This document shows, in pieces, positions 52,443 to 61,807 of a stretch of 64,000 bases of DNA (positions are counted from its first letter, which is position 1; every line of letters begins with the position of its first letter). The stretch lies in NCBI GenBank assembly GCA_902795355.1, contig CADBKZ010000020.1, positions 55,528-119,527 on the forward strand, in the 5' to 3' direction. Made by a program: the position numbers and the translations under genes. The notes under the pieces were generated by a model, which was not told the DNA's origin, made no database searches, and worked only from the letters and a program-made list of their open reading frames with translations. The DNA is from an uncultured Ruminococcus sp. GTDB taxonomy: Bacteria > Bacillota > Clostridia > Oscillospirales > CAG-272.

Positions 52443-52471
52443 TTGAAACATGTCCATGATTGTGATAGAAT
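52443..52471 (+). promoter_or_regulatory. Promoter of the L15-like/InlB-repeat operon
   Basis: TTGAAA (52443-52448), 17-bp spacer, TAGAAT (52466-52471) preceded by TGA (extended -10). Confidence 0.75.
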
Positions 52472-52523
52472 ATAATTGTATATTCCCGCTCGGAGCGGGC
52501 GGGAGAAACGGAGGACGACGGGA

Positions 52524-55187
52524 TTGCATATTCTGACGGTCGGTTTGGCGGCGGATACGGGCCGCGCATGGATCTACCTCGCAATCGCCGCGCTGGCATG
52601 CGTGTTGGCAGCCGAGGCGGTTTGCATCGTTCTGATCGCCATGCGGATGCGCGCGGCGCGAAAGATCAGAAAAGCGGAAGAAGAACGGGAGAGGGGGACA
52701 AGCCTCTCCGGCTTTGGCGCGCTCGCTTTGGCGGGCGGCGTGGTGTGGGCGAGCGAGGTGTGGCTGGTCGCGCTCGGCGCGCTCGCGCTCGCGGGAGCGG
52801 CGGCCGTCGGCGTGCTGCTGATCGTCTGCCGCGTAAAGGGGTACCTGTTCGTCTCCGTGGATGAAATGAAGAGAGACGAGGCCGAAAGCCAAGAAAAACC
52901 AGAACCGGTCGCCGCGGAAGAGGCGGACGAAATTGCCGAGCCCGATGAAATTGCCGATGCGGACGGGCAGGACGACGCCGACCGCGCCGTCGCCGCGTTT
53001 GCGGAGACGGCGGAACAGGACGGGACGCCGGAAGCCGGAGAACCCGAGAACGCGGAACCCGAGGACGAGCCGGAGCAGGCCGCGCCGGTTCCGACAACCC
53101 GCGTGGTGGAAACCACCGTAACCGAAACGGTGCGGGAAACGGTGCGCGAGCGGCAGAAAGAGGCCGCGCCGGCCGAGGAACCGACCCCCGCCGAAGAGGA
53201 GAACGAGGACGCGCTTGATAACGAGCCGGACGACAGCCTTGACAGCATTGACGACGACAGCGACGACGGCGACGAGGACAACGAACTCAACGATCCCGAC
53301 CACTTCACCGGAAACGAGCGCATCATCGGCTTCGACGACGCGTCGGGGTGCTACATTGTGGCGCGCTACCGCAAGTCGTTCGAGGCGAAACTGATCCAAT
53401 CACAATCGCACATCAAGAAATATTACAGCGAGATCAAAAACGCGCTGTTGGCGTATAAAGGCACCAAGTCGCGCATGAGCTGGACGGCGGACAGCTTCCA
53501 TAACGGCCGCGCGCAGATCGCGAAGATCAACGTCAAAACCCGCATCCTCGAACTTTACCTCGCGCTCGACCCCGCAACGCTGGATGGGTCGGTTTATCGC
53601 GGGCAGGACGTGGGCGCGCTCAAAAAGTACGAGGAAACGCCGTTCCGCTATAAGATCCGCACGCCGCGCAAATTCCGCTGGGCGCTCGAATTGGTCGCCC
53701 GCGTTTGCGAGGAACACGGGTTGGCGCCCATCGACATCGAGCATGTGGACTATGAAAAACAGTACCCGTTCGACACCATCGACCATCTGGTGGAGCGCAA
53801 GCTGATCAAAGTGACCACCCGATTGGAAAAACCGGCGACCACGTTCGAGTTCGATAACGACCGGATGCCGGAGCCGGAACCCGCCGACGACGAGAACGCC
53901 GAAGCGATTCCCGCCGCGGCAGCCTCTTGGGAATACGACGGCGGAGAAGCCCCCGCCGCGGCCGAGCAATTGGCCGCCGAGGTGGAAACGCCCGCGCCCG
54001 CCGAGGCGACGGATGCCGCCGTGGAAACCGAGACCGTTCGCGAAACGGTGCGCATAACGCAGATCCGCTATACCGAGCGGTACGGAGAGAACGGAGAAAT
54101 CATCGGAACCACCGACCGCGTAATCGCCGACGCGCCCGCCGAAGCCGTTGTGGAAGAATCGGCGGAAGAGGAAGGGATCGAAGCGGCGGAACCTGAAGCC
54201 GTTCCCGCCATGAACTCCGAGGGGGCCGACCCGTTGACCGCCGCGTTCGGCGAGGCGCACCCCGAAAACCTTTGGAGCGAGGAGACCAGCGAGAGCGAGG
54301 CCGAGCGCATGAACGAGGGGACGGACGAAACCGACGTTTCCGAATTTGCGGAAGAACCCGAGGAAGAGCCTGTGGAAACCTTCCCCGCGGACGACGAATA
54401 CACCGAGGAATCGCTTTCGGTGGGCGAAGAGGGCGACGAAAACGCGCTGGCGGCGATCTTCTCGGACGGAAACGAGATCCCCGTGGAACTCCACGACCCG
54501 AACGACTATGAACCCGATTTCGGGGAAGCGGACGGGGCGAGCGAGGACGAAGAATCGCTGACTGACCGCGAACCCGCCTACACCGACCACCTCTATGAAG
54601 AGGTGCAGATCGGCGATCTTCCCGCGGAAGAACCCGAAACACCCGAAAACCCGCAAGAGGAACCCGAACCCGAGCCGTTCCGCCCGCAGTACGGCGAACA
54701 GCTTTCCTACGAAACGCAACGGCGGTACGAGGCCGCCGAGGAACCGAGCCAGCCGCGCGGCGGGCAGTACGAACCGAGCCAAACCTACGGCCCGCAGGCT
54801 TCCTACGGCTCGCGGGATCCCTACGGTTCGCAAACGGCATACACGCCGCGCGAACCCGAACGCCCGACCTACGCGCCCGCGCCGGAGCCGCGGTATGAAA
54901 CGCCCGCCGCGCCGCCGCGCGAGGAACCCAAGAAGAAACAGGTTGATCCCGAGCTGGCCGTAATCGACGTCAGCCTGCTCGACATCAATTTCGCCGACGG
55001 CGACCATGTGAACCTCGCCGTTCTGCAAAGGAGAGGCCTTGCGCTCTCCACGGCCACGAAACTCAAAGTCCGCGCGCGCGGGGCGGAGAGCATGCGCCAT
55101 GCGTTGGTGATCCTTGCCAACCAATTCACCTACGACGCCATCCGCGTAATCAGCGAGGCGGGCGGCGAAGCGCAATTCATCCGGTAA
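52524..55187 (+). CDS. Membrane protein with acidic repeats, a conserved clostridial domain and an L15-like C-terminal domain
   Basis: Read from TTG at 52524 (887 residues) because GGAGG is nine bases upstream; the open frame continues 16 codons further. Two or three helices occupy residues 15-108. Acidic low-complexity sequence follows, with two Val/Glu/Thr/Arg motifs (VETTVTETVRETVRE near 190, ETVRETVRITQIRY near 500). Residues 262-435 form a globular domain seen widely in gut Clostridia (YRKSFEAKLIQSQSHIKKYY, KSRMSWTADSF). The last 80 residues (VNLAVLQRRGLALSTATKLK.., ending AGGEAQFIR) resemble the core of ribosomal protein uL15. Function unknown; it is not a ribosomal protein. It is 14 bases upstream of the surface-protein gene. 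Confidence 0.75.
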   Translation: MHILTVGLAADTGRAWIYLAIAALACVLAAEAVCIVLIAMRMRAARKIRKAEEERERGTSLSGFGALALAGGVVWASEVWLVALGALALAGAAAVGVLLIVCRVKGYLFVSVDEMKRDEAESQEKPEPVAAEEADEIAEPDEIADADGQDDADRAVAAFAETAEQDGTPEAGEPENAEPEDEPEQAAPVPTTRVVETTVTETVRETVRERQKEAAPAEEPTPAEEENEDALDNEPDDSLDSIDDDSDDGDEDNELNDPDHFTGNERIIGFDDASGCYIVARYRKSFEAKLIQSQSHIKKYYSEIKNALLAYKGTKSRMSWTADSFHNGRAQIAKINVKTRILELYLALDPATLDGSVYRGQDVGALKKYEETPFRYKIRTPRKFRWALELVARVCEEHGLAPIDIEHVDYEKQYPFDTIDHLVERKLIKVTTRLEKPATTFEFDNDRMPEPEPADDENAEAIPAAAASWEYDGGEAPAAAEQLAAEVETPAPAEATDAAVETETVRETVRITQIRYTERYGENGEIIGTTDRVIADAPAEAVVEESAEEEGIEAAEPEAVPAMNSEGADPLTAAFGEAHPENLWSEETSESEAERMNEGTDETDVSEFAEEPEEEPVETFPADDEYTEESLSVGEEGDENALAAIFSDGNEIPVELHDPNDYEPDFGEADGASEDEESLTDREPAYTDHLYEEVQIGDLPAEEPETPENPQEEPEPEPFRPQYGEQLSYETQRRYEAAEEPSQPRGGQYEPSQTYGPQASYGSRDPYGSQTAYTPREPERPTYAPAPEPRYETPAAPPREEPKKKQVDPELAVIDVSLLDINFADGDHVNLAVLQRRGLALSTATKLKVRARGAESMRHALVILANQFTYDAIRVISEAGGEAQFIR

Positions 55188-55201
55188 GAGAGGGGAACAA
55201 C

Positions 55202-58200
55202 ATGAAACAGACATTGAAAAAATCGTTGCTCCTCGGGGTTCTTTTGCTCCTGCTGCTCGCGTTTGCCGTTCCGTTTTCCGCTTTCGCCGAGGACACGACC
55301 TACACGGTAACGGTAATGGTCAAGTTCGGGTCGGAGAGCGGCTCCGCCATTCCCGATAACGGCACCTATGTTCAGGTGTACGGAGCCACCAAACTCACCG
55401 AAAACACCTATTCGTTCTCTCCAACGTCGGGGGAACAGCTCCGCTTTGTTTCCAATTCGCTCAAAGGCTACCGTGTGTATCAATGGGAAGTAGAGGACAG
55501 TGTGGAAGGTTCTTCCACCAGCTCGCTCTATGTCACCGATTATACCGTCGGCTCCATCTCGGGCGACAGCACGGTAACGGTGGTGTTCCACCCCGAAGAA
55601 TACGACATTTCGTATGAAAACGAGGAAGATTTCAACGGCGCAAGCCTTTCCTTTACGGCAACGCCCCCCTATGTTCACACCTACGGGCAGAGCACCGCGC
55701 TGGTTGCGCCCAAAACGCTCCAAACCCACACCTTCCGCTATTGGACGGTTTACACCGTTGACGGCACGACCCGCACGCTCCACGGAACCCGCGAGGCGGG
55801 CGAGGTTCTCAACGCAAACGAAATTACCAGCGATCTGGTGTTGGTCGCCCATTGGGAGCCGAAGTCCTTTGCGGTCACGCGCGTCGATCTCTACCGCGAT
55901 GAAAACGGCGACGAACACGAGTTTGACGCCGCGACCCCCGTTACCAAATCGGCCGAGTACGCCTCGTCGGTCTCCGGCAAAGACGACGACTGGGAAAACG
56001 ACGTTTCCCACCGCGGCTACACCTTTGACGCCGCAACCGCCGTGGAAGGGACCGACTACACGGTGTTGGATTCGGTCAGCCATGTGGAAGCGAACAACCG
56101 CGTTTTCCGCTATTATACCGCCCGCACCTACACCGTGGTGTTCGACAATTGCGATCTCGCGAGCGTCACCCACACGTTCGGCCGCCCCACGGTTCTCGTA
56201 AACCCCTCGCGGATCGGCTACACGTTCGCGGGCTGGCAGATCACCCGCTCCAACGGCGACGATTGGAAAGCCGGCGACGTTACGGTGGAAACCGACGGAA
56301 CATGGAGCCTCAACGGCAGCGGCGGCGTTTGGACCCTGTTCGGCGACACCTACGATTCCGGCGTACCGGGAACCGACGTTTCCATTCGCCTGCGCGCAAA
56401 GTGGGAACCGGTCCGTTATACCATTTCGTATGATCCCGCAACCATTTACGGGAACGACGTTTCCGCGCTGAAATCCGGCTATTATTACGAGGACGGCGAA
56501 ACCGTTACCGTTCCCGATTCGTTCGGGCGCGACGGCTATGCGTTCCTCGGCTGGCGCGTTTTGGGAAGCTCCGAGGAGCCGGCAAAACCGTTTGTAATCG
56601 GCGCCCGCGAGCGCGCCGAGAACATCACGCTCGAAGCGGTCTGGCAGGCCAATGTTTATACGGTAACGTTCGATCCCGCCAACGGATCCCCCGCCGAAAC
56701 GGCGGACGTGACCTTTGACGGCGCGTTGCCCGCCATTACCGTACCCGCGCGCGAAGGGTATGATTTTACGGGGTATTTCCTCGGCGGCGAACGGTACTAC
56801 AACGCCGACGGAACCGCCGTGGAAGGTAAAACATGGACCACCGTGGGCAGCGCAACGCTGACCGCGGAATGGACGATCCGCAAACACACCGTCGCCGTTT
56901 CGGTTACGGACGGGCAGGGGAACGACCGCTCCGCCCGCGTTACGGTAACGGTCAACGGAGCGGCCTACGACCCCGCCGCCGAATACGACTACGGAACCGA
57001 GCTTACCGTTCGGGTCGAGGTCAGGGCGGGCGAGTCCGATAAGATTGTCGGGTGGAACGGCGCGGCCGTTGCCCACGGAACCGCGTACAGCGCGACCTTT
57101 TCTCTTGGCGACCGCAACGAGGAGATCGCGGCGATCATTCTTCCCAAAGCCGCTACGCCCGCGTTCGGGGTGGATTACGTTGGCGAAACGCTGACCGGCT
57201 TTGCCGGAGCCGAGGGAGTTTACCGCGTGGAAGCCGGCGGGGCCATGTGGAGTTTCCGCGTTGCCGCGGACGGCTCCGTTTCCCCCTACGACGGCGACCA
57301 TGCCGACCCCGCCCGCCTCTCCGAGGTGTTCGGGAATACCCGCGTGGTGTTAAAGGTGGTTCGCTGCGGGAACGGCGTTTCCGATTCGGATAGCGACGCG
57401 CAGGAAATTGAGCTTGCCGCCCGCCCCGCCGCGCCGCGCAAAGAAGCGGATCAAATCCGCGTCTCCGCGCCCGTCTCCGATCGCGCGAAGCTCGAAATTG
57501 CGCTGAACGTCGGCAATCTGGTTTATGAATATGCCTATACGAGGTCGGAAACCGCCGTCCCCGAAAATTGGCAGGATAGTCCGGTATTTGAAAACCTGAA
57601 TGCCGGAACGCCGTACTATGTGCATGTCCGCGTCAAGGCCGTCGAGGGCGTCTGCCCGCACGGCGAGGTGTACACCGAGCAGGCCACCACGCGCCGCGAC
57701 GCGTTTTTGCGGGAGTGGATCGAAAAGCTCTACCGCGATTTCGAACCCTACACGGGCGGCGAAAACGTGAAAGCCCTGCTGGAATCGGCCGAAAGGGAAG
57801 CCGCCGCGCTGGAACCCGCCGCCGATTACGAGGAAGAGCTGGATTCCATCTATCGCGGCGTTGCCGAGCAGATCGGGTTTGAGAAGAGCCGCGACGACGC
57901 CATTGCCGAACTCCGCGCCTATTACGAGGGGTTGGTTGCCACCGAGGCCTACCGCCAAAGCGGCAACGAAACGCTCCTTGCGCTTCTGGAAGAGGCGATC
58001 AACGCCATCAATTCCGGCGCGACCGCCAGCGAGGTGGACGTGCAACGCGCCTCTCTCGCCGCCCACAAGGGCATGGACGAGGTGCGCGTCAACTACCTGT
58101 CGTCGGTAACGGCGCACAGCGAGGTGCGGCTCTATTCGCCCGCGGGGCTTGCCAAAGGAACCGTCCTCTCGGCCGAGCAGGGCGACGCGGCCTCGGTGCG

Positions 58201-59332
58201 CTCGCAGCTGCGCGCCGCGCTGCGGCGGGGAACGGTTGTCGTTTCCCAAGAGAAGAGCGATCGGACGGACGCGGCATCCGCTCGCAAACTTCTTTCTTCC
58301 ATGGACGCGGTCGCGTTCTACCGCATGTTCCTTTCTTCCAGACCCGAAGAGGGAGACCTTCTGGAATTCCGCCTGCTGATCCCCGAAAATCTCCGTTCCG
58401 AAAGCGGCTTTGTGGTGGCGTATTACGATAACCGCACCGAAACGGTAACGGTTCTGGAAACCCGCCGAGAGGGCAACGAGCTGGCGTTCTGGGCGCCGTC
58501 GGCCGCGGATTTCGTGGTGTTCAGCGAGCATGTTACCAACACCGCGCCGATTCTGGCGGTTCTCTCCTGCGTGCTGCTGTTGCAGGTTGTGGCAATCGCG
58601 GTGATCCTTGCCGGCCGTGGCCGCGCAAAGGCATATTCCGCGGCGTTTCCGCTGATGGCGGCTTTGGCGGTCCGCGTCAGCCCGAGCGGCTCGCTGACCG
58701 CGGTTATCGTGCTCGGCGCGCTGGCGGTTGTGCTGCAGATCGTTCTGGTGTGGCTTGTGGTTGCAACGGGAATTACGTGGCGCAAAAAGCCGGAACCGCC
58801 CGAAGCGGGCGGGGACGACGAGCGGAACCCCGAACCGGCCGACGAGGCCGTTCCCACCCTGCTTGACGAAACGGTGGATACCGAGGCCGAGCAAGGCCCG
58901 CCCCTGACCTCGCTCACCGAGGACGACCTGCCGCCCGACGGCTATCAGGTTTCCGAATCGCTCGACCCCGAAACATCCGAGGAAGAGAGCGCCGTGGATT
59001 GGACGGGCGCGCGAACCGTTACCACGGAAACCACGGTAACAACGAAAACCACGGAAACCACAAGGGTGGTAAAAACAACCGACGGCGCGGAGCGGGATTT
59101 TATGGAACCGCCCGCAAACCCGAAATATTCCCTGCCCGAGGAGCCGGCGGTCCCCGCCTTTGCCGAGAGCGGGGAAACGGCGAAAGCTCCCGAAACGGCC
59201 GCAACCGCGCCGAAGCGCGGGGAGAGCGCGGGGGCAAACCCGTTTGCCGAGCAGGCCGAGGGGCTTTGGGGCGAAGAGAGCAAAAACCGCCCCGCCAAGC
59301 CGAACCTGTTTGATCTCGATCGGGGCGAATAA
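55202..59332 (+). CDS. Giant surface protein with InlB/Listeria-Bacteroides repeats and cytosolic tail
   Basis: A 1376-residue protein. The signal peptide ends at SAFA|ED (residues 29/30). Residues about 100-630 contain several InlB B-type (Flg_new) repeats, recognisable by YTVVFDN, GYTFAGWQI, YTVTFDPANG and GYDFTGYF. A helical region (about 830-980) follows. Two or three hydrophobic segments (about 1114-1136 and 1160-1190) anchor it, and a 185-residue cytosolic tail follows, acidic with a Thr/Val-rich stretch (TTETTVTTKTTETTRVVKTT). There is no LPxTG sortase motif. Such repeats usually mediate adhesion. The long cytosolic tail is unusual for an adhesin and may contact the neighbouring membrane protein. 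AGAGGGGAA precedes the ATG. Confidence 0.8.
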   Translation: MKQTLKKSLLLGVLLLLLLAFAVPFSAFAEDTTYTVTVMVKFGSESGSAIPDNGTYVQVYGATKLTENTYSFSPTSGEQLRFVSNSLKGYRVYQWEVEDSVEGSSTSSLYVTDYTVGSISGDSTVTVVFHPEEYDISYENEEDFNGASLSFTATPPYVHTYGQSTALVAPKTLQTHTFRYWTVYTVDGTTRTLHGTREAGEVLNANEITSDLVLVAHWEPKSFAVTRVDLYRDENGDEHEFDAATPVTKSAEYASSVSGKDDDWENDVSHRGYTFDAATAVEGTDYTVLDSVSHVEANNRVFRYYTARTYTVVFDNCDLASVTHTFGRPTVLVNPSRIGYTFAGWQITRSNGDDWKAGDVTVETDGTWSLNGSGGVWTLFGDTYDSGVPGTDVSIRLRAKWEPVRYTISYDPATIYGNDVSALKSGYYYEDGETVTVPDSFGRDGYAFLGWRVLGSSEEPAKPFVIGARERAENITLEAVWQANVYTVTFDPANGSPAETADVTFDGALPAITVPAREGYDFTGYFLGGERYYNADGTAVEGKTWTTVGSATLTAEWTIRKHTVAVSVTDGQGNDRSARVTVTVNGAAYDPAAEYDYGTELTVRVEVRAGESDKIVGWNGAAVAHGTAYSATFSLGDRNEEIAAIILPKAATPAFGVDYVGETLTGFAGAEGVYRVEAGGAMWSFRVAADGSVSPYDGDHADPARLSEVFGNTRVVLKVVRCGNGVSDSDSDAQEIELAARPAAPRKEADQIRVSAPVSDRAKLEIALNVGNLVYEYAYTRSETAVPENWQDSPVFENLNAGTPYYVHVRVKAVEGVCPHGEVYTEQATTRRDAFLREWIEKLYRDFEPYTGGENVKALLESAEREAAALEPAADYEEELDSIYRGVAEQIGFEKSRDDAIAELRAYYEGLVATEAYRQSGNETLLALLEEAINAINSGATASEVDVQRASLAAHKGMDEVRVNYLSSVTAHSEVRLYSPAGLAKGTVLSAEQGDAASVRSQLRAALRRGTVVVSQEKSDRTDAASARKLLSSMDAVAFYRMFLSSRPEEGDLLEFRLLIPENLRSESGFVVAYYDNRTETVTVLETRREGNELAFWAPSAADFVVFSEHVTNTAPILAVLSCVLLLQVVAIAVILAGRGRAKAYSAAFPLMAALAVRVSPSGSLTAVIVLGALAVVLQIVLVWLVVATGITWRKKPEPPEAGGDDERNPEPADEAVPTLLDETVDTEAEQGPPLTSLTEDDLPPDGYQVSESLDPETSEEESAVDWTGARTVTTETTVTTKTTETTRVVKTTDGAERDFMEPPANPKYSLPEEPAVPAFAESGETAKAPETAATAPKRGESAGANPFAEQAEGLWGEESKNRPAKPNLFDLDRGE

Positions 59333-59394
59333 CCCCAAAGGGGAAAAGATCCCCCAAAAACAAGAAAAGCCCCCCGAAAAAGGGGGAACTTTCC

Positions 59395-59435
59395 AAAACG
59401 GCGCCATCGGGCAACAGCCCGATGGCGCCGTTTTT
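59395..59435 (+). terminator. Intrinsic terminator of the surface-protein operon
   Basis: An 18-bp stem including AAAACGGCGCCATCGGGC (59395-59412 with 59417-59434, loop AACA) closed by a T5 run; a weaker CCCCC/GGGGG hairpin precedes it. Confidence 0.9.
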
Positions 59436-59501
59436 CCGGAAGCTTCGCCGTCGGCCGGAAACATTGGTTCCGTCGGGCAACGGCCGGAGCTTGTTGACCG
59501 G

Positions 59502-60215
59502 TTATTCCAACAGCTTCTTCACGCAGTTTGGAAATTGCGTGTAATCGTCCACGCAGATGAATGTAAAATCCGAGCAGTACACCGAGCGGTCGTTCCCTCC
59601 AATTCCGTAGTCGTCGCCCGCAAAGGCGGTTTCGCTGTGTTGAATCCCGTGTTCCTTGCAGTAGAGGTCAAGCGCGCGGTATTTGTCGTATGGCTTCGGG
59701 GCCATATCGAAAGAGGAAGACCCGCCCACGAACACCGTGTATTCCGGAAAGGTGGCGCAAACATCCGCGTAAATCGCGCGGCGGCGGGAACGGTCGGGGT
59801 CAAACGCGAGCTTTTCTTCCTGCTTTGCCGCGGTTCCGAGAATCGGAAAGGTTACGCAGCCGGAAGGATGAAACTCCACGCTCTCTCCCGCAAAAGCCGA
59901 AAAACCGTACTTTTCCCGCAGGGCGTTCACGCGCGCTTCCACGGATGCGCGGTCGCAGGGCAGAACCGTGTCGCGAACAATTTCAAGGTCTTTCTTCTCG
60001 GAGCGGTAGATTGCGTATTGCAGCCCGTAGTTGCCGATGATGTCGATGGGGTACCGCCCCATCTGGTCGAAAATGCGGCGGCACTGACCCGCCCCCACCA
60101 TTACCAGCCGGTAGCGTTCGCCGAGCCGGTCGAGCGTTTCGCGGTTTTCCCGCGAAAGGGGGGTTTTGTGCTGCGTCAGCGTGCCGTCCAGATCAAACGC
60201 GATCAATCGAAGCAT
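59502..60215 (-). CDS. HAD-superfamily hydrolase, subfamily IIB
   Basis: A 237-residue cytosolic phosphatase. Motif I is IAFDLDGTLT (residues 5-14, nucleophile Asp). A type IIB cap follows with VGGSSSFDMAPKPYDKYRAL, and motif IV is FAGDDYGIGGNDRSVY. The cap and the GGND pattern resemble eukaryotic-type phosphomannomutase and sucrose-phosphate phosphatase, but the bacterial group contains many sugar-phosphate phosphatases. It lies 110 bases downstream of the glycerol-1-phosphate dehydrogenase on the same strand, so a phosphoglycerol-type substrate is possible. Confidence 0.85.
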   Translation of the reverse strand: MLRLIAFDLDGTLTQHKTPLSRENRETLDRLGERYRLVMVGAGQCRRIFDQMGRYPIDIIGNYGLQYAIYRSEKKDLEIVRDTVLPCDRASVEARVNALREKYGFSAFAGESVEFHPSGCVTFPILGTAAKQEEKLAFDPDRSRRRAIYADVCATFPEYTVFVGGSSSFDMAPKPYDKYRALDLYCKEHGIQHSETAFAGDDYGIGGNDRSVYCSDFTFICVDDYTQFPNCVKKLLE

Positions 60216-60325
60216 AATAGGGAAAATCCTTTCTTAATTTGTCCGGCCGTCGGGAGCTGTACGGCGGTTTCCCACGGCGCTTCCCCGAGCGGCCAAACCG
60301 GACTTTGTCCGGCCGGACGTTGGAA

Positions 60326-61615
60326 TTACAGATCGTTCTGATACGCCCTTAACAGATCGAGGTCGATCATGGGCAGAATGCGCGCAACGGTTACGCGGCG
60401 GCGCATGAACGGGTGGTATTTGATTCCGTCGAGGAACAGCTGCGGATCCACGGAAATGTCCTCGCCCGTGGTTGCCGCGTGCGCCGCTTGGCAGAGCGCG
60501 AGCAGTTTTTCGGGCGTTGGAATCTCTTCCCGGATGATCTGCGCGATCTTTCCCCAATTTTCTTCCACCGCTCTCGGGTCAATCTCGTCCACAATGGTAT
60601 CGGGCGTGTTGAGCGACATCATCCCGTCGATTAGCCCCTCGCCGTAATGCGCCTGAACGTCTTTCCAATCGATGTGTTCCTTGTGGGCGCGGACCGATTT
60701 CAGCTTTGCGAGATTGTGGTATGCCCGCGAAACGATCAGAGTGGCCACGCAAACCTTTTTGCCGTGGAAATCCGAAATGATCCCGCGCTGCAATTTTTTG
60801 CATTCCCAATAATGGGAGATGATATGCTCGGTTCCCGAGGCGGGGCGGGTGCATTTTGCCAGCTGCATGGAAAGCCCCGTCAGCACCAACGCTTCCATAA
60901 TGGCGGTGGCGGCGTCCTCGTTCTTTTGCGGGACCTGATCCGCCAGAGCGACCATTTTGGCAACCGCGTCGCGAACGAACTGCCCCACGCGCTCGCAGTA
61001 GTAATCCCCGTGGAGCAGGTTGGCAACCCGCCAATCCGCAATGGCGACGTACTTGGCGAGAACGTCGCCGAAGCCGGCCGCTTTCAGCTCGGCGGGGGAT
61101 TCGGCAAGTATCCTGCTGTCCGCCAGAATGATGCGCGGCTGGCGGCAGGGGTAAGAGGTTTTGAAGTTCCCCTCGGTAATGGGCGCGCTGTCCGAGGCGA
61201 AGCCGTCCATAGAGGGCGCGGTGGCGAAGATGGCGAATTGCTTGTTTTCCCGATAGGCGGCAAGGCGGCAAATATCGTTGACCGAGCCGGTCCCAACGCT
61301 CAAACAACCGCCCGCGCGGCGCAGAAGGACCTGCAATTCTTCCACCGCCTTCATATCGGCAACGCGGGTGTCCTCGTAAACCCGAAGTTCCACGGTAAAG
61401 CCGGCGCCCAGCAGTTGTTCGTAAAGCCCTTTGGTCACGCGGAAGGAATTGACGTCGGCAACCATCAGAACGCGGTTCGGGAACCGATATTGTTTCAGGA
61501 GATCCGCAACGCGGTCGAGCAGACCGTGCGCAATTTCGAGGCCTTCCAATTCGATTTCATGCGTTTGCCCGCAGGGGCAGTTTGCCATGCGGGCGCGGAT
61601 TTGGTTCAAGTCCAT
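60326..61615 (-). CDS. egsA: sn-Glycerol-1-phosphate dehydrogenase (EgsA/AraM family)
   Basis: Start 61615 (429 residues) with CGGAGAA upstream. It belongs to the iron-type alcohol dehydrogenase fold: VGTGSVNDICRLAA for NAD, TAPSMDGFASDSAPI, and metal-binding His in SGTEHIISHYWE. EgsA reduces dihydroxyacetone phosphate to glycerol-1-phosphate, the archaeal stereoisomer; in Bacillus it supplies heptaprenylglyceryl phosphate. No PcrB-type prenyltransferase is in the window. It has its own consensus promoter. Another polyol dehydrogenase of this fold is the alternative. Confidence 0.85.
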   Translation of the reverse strand: MDLNQIRARMANCPCGQTHEIELEGLEIAHGLLDRVADLLKQYRFPNRVLMVADVNSFRVTKGLYEQLLGAGFTVELRVYEDTRVADMKAVEELQVLLRRAGGCLSVGTGSVNDICRLAAYRENKQFAIFATAPSMDGFASDSAPITEGNFKTSYPCRQPRIILADSRILAESPAELKAAGFGDVLAKYVAIADWRVANLLHGDYYCERVGQFVRDAVAKMVALADQVPQKNEDAATAIMEALVLTGLSMQLAKCTRPASGTEHIISHYWECKKLQRGIISDFHGKKVCVATLIVSRAYHNLAKLKSVRAHKEHIDWKDVQAHYGEGLIDGMMSLNTPDTIVDEIDPRAVEENWGKIAQIIREEIPTPEKLLALCQAAHAATTGEDISVDPQLFLDGIKYHPFMRRRVTVARILPMIDLDLLRAYQNDL

Positions 61616-61658
61616 TTTGAAATTCTCCGATCTTTCGGCAGTTCCGGTCTTTTCTTTT

Positions 61659-61687
61659 AGTATAGTTCTTTTTCTTTTGTTTGTCAA
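61659..61687 (-). promoter_or_regulatory. Consensus promoter of egsA
   Basis: On the minus strand TTGACA (61682-61687), 17-bp spacer, TATACT (61659-61664), about 45 bp before the start. Confidence 0.85.
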
Positions 61688-61807
61688 GATACCGCATGGT
61701 TTTGGCGGCAAAAATGGCAATTTGCCGCCGGAAAGGTGAAAAAACTTCAACAGAGAAGGCGGGGAAGCGACCGCATGATTTTCGGGGGGCGCGCTTCCCG
61801 CGCGCCC

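Noticed and set aside
59502..60215. Naming the HAD gene phosphomannomutase
   Set aside because: The cap motif is similar, but several HAD-IIB phosphatases share it and no mannose metabolism genes are adjacent.
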